Part shown: one piece after another, positions 1 to 3,682 of the stretch
Layout: each line of letters opens with the position of its first letter
How positions within the stretch are numbered: position 1 is the stretch's first letter
NCBI GenBank assembly: GCA_002448495.1
Contig: DJYL01000034.1
Span: 1-5,803, forward strand
Direction of reading: 5' to 3'
Source of the DNA: Pseudoselenomonas ruminantium
GTDB lineage: Bacteria; Bacillota; Negativicutes; Selenomonadales; Selenomonadaceae
Length of the DNA: 5,803 bases
Made by a program: the position numbers and the translations under genes
Notes under the pieces: generated by a model
What the model saw: only the letters and a program-made list of their open reading frames with translations
The model's database searches: none
Told to the model about the DNA's origin: nothing

Positions 1-312
1 CGTATCAAACATATTGTAAAGCCACAAAAGAAAATTTTTATTAGGCGGCGAAAATGGCCAAAAGCTATACAAAAGCGACAGCAAAATAGCGATAATGATG
101 GAAAGCATAAAATCCGTAATATTGCAAAGCGCCACTGGCGGGGTAATCCCCACCAGCACATCCCGCACCATACCGCCGCCCACCGCCGTAAGCGCCGCCA
201 GCACAATCGTACCGAAAATATCCATTTTGCGCTTGATGGCTACCATAGCCCCGGAGACGGCAAAGGCAATCGTTCCCATAATATCAAAAATCACCCATGT
301 AAGACTATCCAT
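1..312 (-). CDS. TRIC/UPF0126 family membrane protein, N-terminal part (cut by left window edge)
   Basis: The first 104 codons of a minus-strand gene are visible, beginning MDSLTWVIFDIMGTIAFAVS. The reading frame is open to the window edge, so the C-terminal half is missing; family members are usually about 200 residues. The pattern is that of the UPF0126/TRIC-type family (PF03458, YicG-like): a first helix with AFAVSGAMVA (about residues 16-25), then DIFGTIVLAALTAVGGGMVRD (about 31-51, containing the GGGxxRD signature), then LVGITPP and a hydrophobic helix around residues 67-83. Members are small integral inner-membrane proteins with two homologous three-helix halves. They have been assigned cation-channel or glycine-transport roles, so I do not name a substrate. 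The ATG at 312 is supported by a GGAAAGGA-type RBS at about 322-331 and a promoter at 352-379. The gene appears to start its own transcript, because a terminator lies just upstream at 394-434. Confidence 0.85.
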   Translation of the reverse strand, partial: MDSLTWVIFDIMGTIAFAVSGAMVAIKRKMDIFGTIVLAALTAVGGGMVRDVLVGITPPVALCNITDFMLSIIIAILLSLLYSFWPFSPPNKNFLLWLYNMFDT

Positions 313-351
313 AAAAATTCTATCCTTTCCCCGTAGTTCTTCACCATTGCT

Positions 352-379
352 ATTGTACTATGAAATTTTCCTGCGTCAA
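352..379 (-). promoter_or_regulatory. Sigma-70-type promoter for the TRIC-family gene
   Basis: On the minus strand a -35 box TTGACG (374-379, 5/6 match) and a -10 box TACAAT (352-357, 5/6 match) are separated by 16 bases. The predicted transcription start near 345 leaves about 33 bases of leader before the ATG at 312. The promoter lies directly downstream of the terminator of the preceding minus-strand gene, which fits an independent transcription unit. The call rests on sequence match and position only. Confidence 0.6.
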
Positions 380-393
380 CCCATTCCCGCCGC

Positions 394-434
394 AAAAAGG
401 CAGCACCCCCATCCGACATGAGCATGCTGCCTTT
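394..434 (-). terminator. Rho-independent terminator of the 117-residue hypothetical gene
   Basis: A perfect 10-bp inverted repeat (AAAGGCAGCA at 396-405 and TGCTGCCTTT at 425-434) encloses a 19-base loop. On the minus strand the stem is followed by a short T run ending at 394. It lies 90 bases past the stop codon of the minus-strand gene at 524-877 and before the next promoter, so it separates the two transcripts. The loop is longer than typical, which slightly lowers confidence in its strength. Confidence 0.65.
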
Positions 435-523
435 ACTTACGATATTCCATTATCTATTAATCCCTTTCCTGCCGCCTCCACGCGGCAAGTATTGCGCTCA
501 ATCCTTTTGCCCGGTGCTGCCAA

Positions 524-877
524 TCAGGCGTTTGCTGCTACATCTGCCTCAGCCGTCTGACCGGCAAACGGCACAGCTTTTCCCAGCAGACGCTGCTGCT
601 CTAAAACACTCGTACCATCCAGCTTGGCTTCGGAAATAATCTGATTGCCTTCCACCTTCAAGATGACTATTGAACCATCCGAAAGCAGCTTGGTAAGCGT
701 CACCGGGGAAAGTCCGCTTTCCTCCTCGGAACTGGCCGCTGCCTGCGTGGCGGTGAGCCTTGCCAAAAGCTGGCTAAAGGTACTGGCTGCCGAATGCAGA
801 TTATAATCTGTCCGGGCATGTTCCTGCTGCTGCCAATAATTCAGACTGCTGGCGGCAGCAATAGTATTGATACTCAT
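524..877 (-). CDS. Hypothetical protein, 117 residues, function unknown
   Basis: I do not recognise this protein. The frame extends upstream to 925, but the start is set at ATG 875-877 because a strong AAAGGAGGAA ribosome binding site (881-890) lies just before it; the protein then begins MSINTIAAASSLNYW. It ends at TGA 524-526. There is no signal peptide, membrane segment or cysteine. The N-terminal half (about residues 5-50) is rich in Ala, Ser, Gln and Leu and should be largely helical. An acidic linker SSEEES follows at 49-54. The segment around residues 66-88 (DGSIVILKVEGNQIISEAKL) alternates hydrophobic and polar residues like a beta-hairpin. The tail is Ala-rich. A clear RBS, a weak promoter and a downstream terminator argue that it is a real single-gene unit. 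A flagellar or surface role is only a guess from the composition and a weak sigma-28-like upstream sequence. Confidence 0.7.
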   Translation of the reverse strand: MSINTIAAASSLNYWQQQEHARTDYNLHSAASTFSQLLARLTATQAAASSEEESGLSPVTLTKLLSDGSIVILKVEGNQIISEAKLDGTSVLEQQRLLGKAVPFAGQTAEADVAANA

Positions 878-882
878 AAGTT

Positions 883-890
883 CCTCCTTT
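883..890 (-). promoter_or_regulatory. Ribosome binding site that fixes the start of the 117-residue gene
   Basis: AAAGGAGG on the minus strand lies 5-12 bases before ATG 877. The in-frame upstream ATGs at 925 and 916 lie within the likely leader and have no comparable site, so the shorter protein is preferred. Confidence 0.75.
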
Positions 891-925
891 CTGCCTATGT
901 CAGAAAACTTCTGCATAGATATCAT

Positions 926-954
926 CGTATAAATAGAAGCAAAACTTAAGTTAA
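926..954 (-). promoter_or_regulatory. Weak candidate promoter of the 117-residue gene
   Basis: The minus strand shows TTAACT (949-954, 4/6 to TTGACA), a 17-base spacer and TATACG (926-931, 4/6 to TATAAT). The same stretch can also be read as a weak sigma-28-like arrangement: TAAG at 945-948, a 15-base spacer, then TACGATGA at 922-929, matching GCCGATAA at 5 of 8 positions. The two readings cannot be separated by eye. The predicted leader of about 40 bases would carry the AGGAGG site at 883-888. Confidence 0.3.
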
Positions 955-982
955 CTCCCGAAATTTAATCTGTTTTTAATCC

Positions 983-1016
983 AAAAGCCCTGCCAATCAT
1001 TGTAGCAGGGCTTTTT
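983..1016 (-). terminator. Terminator downstream of guaA
   Basis: A perfect 11-bp inverted repeat (AAAAGCCCTGC at 983-993, GCAGGGCTTTT at 1005-1015) with an 11-base loop begins directly after the guaA stop codon. On the minus strand the stem ends in TTTT followed by GGATT, so the U run is short but adequate. The plus-strand copy has a slightly longer T run, so it could act both ways, although no plus-strand gene ends here. Confidence 0.8.
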
Positions 1017-1018
1017 AC

Positions 1019-2572
1019 TTATTCAAATTCGATGGTTGCCGGCGGTTTTCCGGTGCAGTCATACAGAACGCGGTTTACGCCCTTGACCTCATTTATAATA
1101 CGAGTTGTAACTTTTTGCAGCACTTCCCAGGGAAGCTGCGCGCTTTCGGCAGTCATAAAGTCGGATGTCTCTACCGCCCGCAGGGCAATGGCATAATCAT
1201 AGGTACGTCCATCTCCCATAACCCCTACAGAGCGCATATTGGTAAGCGCGGCAAAATACTGCCCCAGGTTCTTGTCGGCACCAGCTTTTGCCACTTCCTC
1301 GCGATAGATAGCATCGGCTTCTTGCACGATTTTTACCTTTTCCTCGGTGACTTCGCCGATAATGCGGATGCCCAGTCCGGGGCCGGGGAACGGCTGACGG
1401 CTCACCAGATATTCGGGAATGCCCAGTTCACGTCCGGCACTCCTCACCTCGTCCTTAAAGAGCAGGCGCAAAGGCTCTACGATTTCCTTGAAATCCACAA
1501 AATCCGGCAGACCGCCTACATTGTGATGCGATTTAATCACGGCAGATTTTCCCAGCCCGCTTTCAATAACATCGGGGTAAATCGTCCCCTGCACCAAAAA
1601 GTCCACGGCACCGATTTTCTTGGCTTCTTCCTCAAATACGCGGATAAATTCCTCGCCGATAATCTTGCGTTTTGCTTCCGGCTCCGTTACCCCTTTCAGT
1701 TTGGCATAAAAACGGTCTTGGGCATTAACACGGATAAAGTTCACATCATAGGGGCCGTTTTCACCGAACACCGCCTCAACCTGGTCGCCTTCATCCTTGC
1801 GCAGAAGGCCATGGTCAACGAATACACAGGTGAGCTGCTTGCCGATAGCCTTGGACATAAGCACAGCTGCCACCGAGGAATCCACCCCGCCGGACAGGGC
1901 GCAGAGAGCCTTGCCGTTGCCGATTTTTTCCTTGAGCTCGGCAATGGTCTTTTCCACAAAGGAATCCATTTTCCAATCGCCAGCGCAGCCGCAGACGTTA
2001 TAGACGAAATTCTTGAGCATGACCTGCCCCTGCACCGTGTGCATAACTTCCGGATGGAACTGAACAGCATAGAGATTCTCTGCTGCATTTTCCATAGCCG
2101 CTACAGGACAGACCGGCGTATCCGCCGTAACCTTAAAGGAAGCCGGAGCTTTGGCGATATAATCCGTATGACTCATCCAGCAAATCGTCTTTTTATCCAC
2201 ACCAGCAAAAAGCTTGGAAGCGGGTTCCTTAATCGTAACTTCCGTCTTGCCGTATTCGCTGGTAGGTGCCGTATCCACTTTTCCCCCCAGTTTGTGCGCC
2301 ATCAACTGTGAGCCATAGCAAATCCCCAATACCGGAATACCCAACTTAAAGAGTTCCTCGCTGCACGTAGCAGAATCTTCCTGATATACGCTGTTGGGGC
2401 CGCCGGTGAGAATAATGCCCTTAGGTGCCATTTCCCGAATCGTATCCAAGGACAGCGTATGGGGGTGTACCTCACAGTAAACATGATTTTCCCGCACCCG
2501 CCGGGCAATCAACTGATTGTACTGCCCGCCAAAATCCAACACCAAAATCATTTCATTTGCCGGCTTGCTCAA
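1019..2572 (-). CDS. guaA: GMP synthase (glutamine-hydrolysing), full length, TTG start
   Basis: This is a complete 517-residue GMP synthase, the normal family length. It converts XMP, ATP and glutamine to GMP in the last step of guanine nucleotide synthesis in the cytoplasm. The N-terminal class I glutamine amidotransferase domain (about 8-195) has LTGGPNSV (55-62), the nucleophile Cys85 in GICYGSQL, and His173/Glu175 in FHPEV. The ATP pyrophosphatase domain follows, with the P-loop SGGVDSS (227-233) and FVDHGLLRK (251-259). [10 protein letters not shown] (329-338), [10 protein letters not shown] (347-356) and [12 protein letters not shown] (392-403) are hallmark motifs. The C-terminal dimerisation domain ends in KPPATIEFE. 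No catalytic residue is missing. The start is TTG at 2570-2572, chosen because AGGAGG (2581-2586) lies 8 bases before it; the first in-frame ATG (residue 8) would be too far from that site. It is flanked by its own promoter and terminator, so it is probably monocistronic. Confidence 0.98.
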   Translation of the reverse strand: MSKPANEMILVLDFGGQYNQLIARRVRENHVYCEVHPHTLSLDTIREMAPKGIILTGGPNSVYQEDSATCSEELFKLGIPVLGICYGSQLMAHKLGGKVDTAPTSEYGKTEVTIKEPASKLFAGVDKKTICWMSHTDYIAKAPASFKVTADTPVCPVAAMENAAENLYAVQFHPEVMHTVQGQVMLKNFVYNVCGCAGDWKMDSFVEKTIAELKEKIGNGKALCALSGGVDSSVAAVLMSKAIGKQLTCVFVDHGLLRKDEGDQVEAVFGENGPYDVNFIRVNAQDRFYAKLKGVTEPEAKRKIIGEEFIRVFEEEAKKIGAVDFLVQGTIYPDVIESGLGKSAVIKSHHNVGGLPDFVDFKEIVEPLRLLFKDEVRSAGRELGIPEYLVSRQPFPGPGLGIRIIGEVTEEKVKIVQEADAIYREEVAKAGADKNLGQYFAALTNMRSVGVMGDGRTYDYAIALRAVETSDFMTAESAQLPWEVLQKVTTRIINEVKGVNRVLYDCTGKPPATIEFE

Positions 2573-2580
2573 AATATCTG

Positions 2581-2586
2581 CCTCCT
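2581..2586 (-). promoter_or_regulatory. guaA ribosome binding site, decides the TTG start
   Basis: A perfect AGGAGG on the minus strand is separated by 8 bases from TTG at 2572. An ATG start at residue 8 would leave about 29 bases of spacing, so the TTG is preferred. Confidence 0.85.
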
Positions 2587-2614
2587 ATATAAATGTCCAC
2601 AAATCTTTCTAACG

Positions 2615-2643
2615 ATTATAACATAAGGCCACGCTTATGAAAA
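2615..2643 (-). promoter_or_regulatory. guaA promoter with extended -10
   Basis: The minus strand has a perfect TATAAT (2615-2620) preceded by TGT, giving the extended -10 form TGNTATAAT. Seventeen bases upstream is TTTTCA (2638-2643, 4/6 to TTGACA). Transcription should begin near 2608, giving a leader of only about 36 bases before the TTG. That is too short for a purine riboswitch, and none is visible. The long hairpin at 2683-2763 lies upstream of this promoter and so is not in the guaA leader made from it. Confidence 0.7.
2622..2639. promoter_or_regulatory. Dyad inside the guaA promoter, candidate operator
   Basis: CATAAG (2622-2627) and CTTATG (2634-2639) form a perfect 6-bp dyad with a 6-base centre. 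It fills the spacer between the -35 and -10 boxes of the guaA promoter, a place where a bound repressor would block polymerase. The sequence does not match the PurR box known from Bacillus. The regulator is unknown, and chance cannot be excluded for a dyad of this length. Confidence 0.3.
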
Positions 2644-2645
2644 GC

Positions 2646-2672
2646 TGAAAAGTTACGGAGTATGAGTTCGAG
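2646..2672. repeat. Short diverged repeat, copy 1 (partner at 2999-3025)
   Basis: The plus strand reads TGAAAAGTTACG, a few variable bases, then AGTTCGAGG. The stretch at 2999-3025 reads TGAAAAAGTTACG, then AAAAAGTTCGATGG. The two share both blocks in the same order and orientation, with a difference of one A and about three bases in the middle. This copy sits between the guaA promoter and the long hairpin. It may be the edge of a dispersed intergenic element. Confidence 0.35.
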
Positions 2673-2682
2673 GCACAAGACA

Positions 2683-2763
2683 GCATGAGGGAACGGGGAT
2701 AACTTTCTTTCACTTAGACAGGCTTGTCAAACGTTCCAGAAAGTCATCCCCGTCCCCTCACGC
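2683..2763 (-). repeat. Long imperfect inverted repeat (26-bp arms) between tRNA-Gln and guaA
   Basis: The left arm 2683-2708 and right arm 2738-2763 are complementary over 26 positions with three exceptions, at pairs 2685/2761, 2692/2754 and 2701/2745. Each exception is A against C on the plus strand, which becomes a G-U wobble on the minus strand, so a minus-strand RNA would form an unbroken 26-bp stem. The 29-base apical region contains a further GACA/TGTC mini-stem (2717-2720, 2725-2728). Outside the main stem ATGAGTT (2662-2668) can pair with AACTCAT (2782-2788). There is no U run, so it is not a usual terminator. It lies after the tRNA terminator and before the guaA promoter. It could be a small RNA, a MITE-like element or a dispersed repeat; I do not recognise it. 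Confidence 0.7.
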
Positions 2764-2803
2764 CTTAGGCTTAACCTTAGCAACTCATGAATACAAACTA
2801 AAC

Positions 2804-2828
2804 AAAAAAGCACCGCCGAAGCGATGCT
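2804..2828 (-). terminator. UUCG-capped terminator of tRNA-Gln
   Basis: On the minus strand AGCATCGC (2821-2828) pairs with GCGGTGCT (2809-2816), with one G-U wobble, across a TTCG tetraloop closed by C and G. Six T residues follow (2804-2809, the first shared with the stem). It begins 12 bases past the CCA end of the tRNA. This is a textbook intrinsic terminator. Confidence 0.92.
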
Positions 2829-2839
2829 CTATCTTCATA

Positions 2840-2915
2840 TGGCAGGGGTAGCTGGACTCGAACCAACGCATGCGGGATTCAGAGACCCGTGCCTTACCAA
2901 CTTGGCGATACCCCT
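2840..2915 (-). tRNA. tRNA-Gln (anticodon CUG)
   Basis: A full 76-base cloverleaf with encoded CCA folds on the minus strand. It has acceptor AGGGGTA/TACCCCT, G discriminator, D arm GCC/GGC, anticodon stem CGGGT/TCCCG with loop CTCTGAA, T stem GTTGG/CCAGC with loop TTCGAGT, and CCA at 2840-2842. The loop places CTG at positions 34-36, so it reads the CAG codon. The U31-U39 mismatch at the base of the anticodon loop also occurs in E. coli tRNA-Gln, and the AGGGGTATCGCCAAG start closely resembles it, supporting the glutamine assignment. It stands alone, with a perfect promoter upstream and a terminator downstream. A GCGC/GCGC hairpin with a GAGA loop (2925-2936) precedes the mature 5' end and may be a leader removed by processing. 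Confidence 0.95.
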
Positions 2916-2949
2916 GTGTCTTCCGCGCTCTCGCGCATCAACAATAAGT

Positions 2950-2978
2950 ATTATAGCGGGGAGCAGGGAAAGTGTCAA
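2950..2978 (-). promoter_or_regulatory. Perfect consensus promoter of tRNA-Gln
   Basis: The minus strand carries TTGACA (2973-2978), exactly 17 bases, and TATAAT (2950-2955). This matches the sigma-70/sigma-A consensus at every position with optimal spacing, as expected for a stable RNA gene. An A/T-rich tract upstream (2981-3010, with runs of A on the minus strand complement) could act as an UP element. Transcription should begin near 2943, about 28 bases before the mature tRNA. Confidence 0.9.
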
Positions 2979-2998
2979 GCACTTTTTTAAGTTTTTTT

Positions 2999-3025
2999 TG
3001 AAAAAGTTACGAAAAAGTTCGATGG
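2999..3025. repeat. Short diverged repeat, copy 2 (partner at 2646-2672)
   Basis: This is the second copy of the TGAAAA(A)GTTACG...AGTTCGA pattern, in the same orientation as the first. It lies in the divergent region between the tRNA promoter and the hydrogenase promoter. The following bases (3026-3062) are more G/C-rich than the A/T-rich DNA around them and match no gene I recognise, so the element may extend to about 3062. Confidence 0.35.
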
Positions 3026-3088
3026 ATAAGTATTGCCAGTCCCACGGGCGCCTTCGCATATCGTGAAACAAATAACTAGCCGCAATGT

Positions 3089-3144
3089 ATGGAAATCGAA
3101 CAAAATTGTATATATAATGTAATTATGTGTGAAATAATTTCCAT
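3089..3144 (+). promoter_or_regulatory. Inverted repeat flanking the hydrogenase promoter, candidate operator
   Basis: ATGGAAAT (3089-3096) and ATTTCCAT (3137-3144) are perfect inverted repeats of 8 bp. They bracket the -35/-10 region and predicted start site with 40 bases between them. The right half overlaps a second local palindrome, GAAATAATTTC (3131-3141). Such paired sites could allow a regulator to bind both sides of the promoter. The halves do not fit the Rex consensus (TTGTGAA-N4-TTCACAA), although the region TGTGAAATAATTTCC resembles it superficially. The regulator is unknown. Confidence 0.35.
3090..3118 (+). promoter_or_regulatory. Promoter of the hydrogenase operon
   Basis: A TGGAAA -35 box (3090-3095, 4/6 to TTGACA), 17 bases of spacer and a perfect TATAAT (3113-3118) lie upstream of the first gene. 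Transcription should begin near 3125, leaving a leader of about 35 bases that carries AGGGGG (3147-3152) seven bases before the ATG at 3160. The weaker -35 fits a promoter that is activated or regulated. Confidence 0.65.
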
Positions 3145-3159
3145 TTAGGGGGTTTTGCG

Positions 3160-3666
3160 ATGTTAACGACTCAGACCAAAGAGTACCCGCTGCCAGCAGA
3201 TCTACAGGCCAAGATTGACCTGGTCTTAGAATCCCATGACAACGACCCGACACAGATTGTGGGCATTCTGCTGGACGTTCAGGATTTACATGAACGGCAC
3301 TATGTGCCGGAACCAACGGCCTACTACTTAGCTGACCGGCTTTCGATTCCTGTGACCAACGTGTTCGACTGTCTGAATTTTTACAGTGAACTATCCTCGC
3401 GCCCACGGGCCAAATACCCCATACAGGTGTGCTCCTCCCCTGCCTGCCGCGTAAACCGCATCGACACCGAGCGGCTGCTGTCCACCTTGCAAGACCTTCT
3501 GGACATCAAAATCGGCGAAATCACCTACGACGGCCGTTTCACGCTAGAGCGCACCACCTGCTACGGTGCCTGCGACCGCGCACCCGCCGTACGCATCAAC
3601 GGCCATGTCTATGACCATTTGGATTCCACGGAAAAAATCGAAGCCCTGCTTCGTTCCTTACAATAA
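3160..3666 (+). CDS. hydC: NuoE-like [2Fe-2S] subunit of trimeric [FeFe] hydrogenase (HydC)
   Basis: This complete 168-residue protein has the size and motifs of the NuoE/HydC family (24-kDa complex I subunit type). A helical N-terminal region (about 12-78) includes VGILLDVQDLH and the YxLADRLSIPVTNVFDCLNFYSE block that precedes the thioredoxin-like fold. The four [2Fe-2S] ligands are Cys91 and Cys96 (CSSPAC) and Cys134 and Cys138 (CYGAC), the canonical C-x4-C...C-x3-C arrangement. The CYGACDRAP segment is characteristic of the family. It passes electrons within a soluble NAD(P)-linked complex and is expected to dock on the NuoF-like subunit encoded next. It is the first gene of the operon. 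ATG 3160 is preceded by AGGGGG seven bases upstream. The gene ends at TAA 3664-3666, 16 bases before the next start. NuoE-like proteins also occur in formate dehydrogenases, but the hydrogenase gene downstream decides the name. Confidence 0.93.
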   Translation: MLTTQTKEYPLPADLQAKIDLVLESHDNDPTQIVGILLDVQDLHERHYVPEPTAYYLADRLSIPVTNVFDCLNFYSELSSRPRAKYPIQVCSSPACRVNRIDTERLLSTLQDLLDIKIGEITYDGRFTLERTTCYGACDRAPAVRINGHVYDHLDSTEKIEALLRSLQ

Positions 3667-3682
3667 TATAGGAGGGAAATGT

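Noticed and set aside
396..434. Small SRP RNA or other structured RNA
   Set aside because: The GGUCAGGUCCGGAAGGAAGCAGC-like core of SRP RNA is absent. A simple stem with a T run after a stop codon is better explained as a terminator.
1115..2311. A 398-codon open frame on the plus strand
   Set aside because: It lies entirely antisense to guaA, whose full set of catalytic motifs is intact. It has no recognisable domain and no RBS of note, so it is a shadow frame.
2573..2840. Possible purine (guanine) riboswitch upstream of guaA
   Set aside because: The predicted leader is only about 36 bases, and I see no three-way junction with the conserved purine-riboswitch loop sequences. The hairpin upstream lies before the promoter and does not resemble it.
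2824..3071. Two overlapping short frames (plus 2824-3066, minus 2835-3071)
   Set aside because: Both run through the tRNA-Gln gene and its promoter, with no suitable RBS. They are incidental.
3127..3144. Rex operator upstream of the hydrogenase operon
   Set aside because: The region TGTGAAATAATTTCC looks similar, but the spacing between GAA and TTC is five instead of four and the right half lacks CACAA. I kept it only as a general candidate operator.
2987..3406. A 139-codon minus-strand frame across the hydrogenase promoter
   Set aside because: It is antisense to the start of hydC and covers the intergenic repeat region. There is no RBS or protein family signature.
3566..3682. Longer N-terminus for HydB from an upstream in-frame ATG
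   Set aside because: It would lie within hydC in another frame. The MSTPIKF start at 3683 has an ideal GGAGGG site and fits the NuoF family start.
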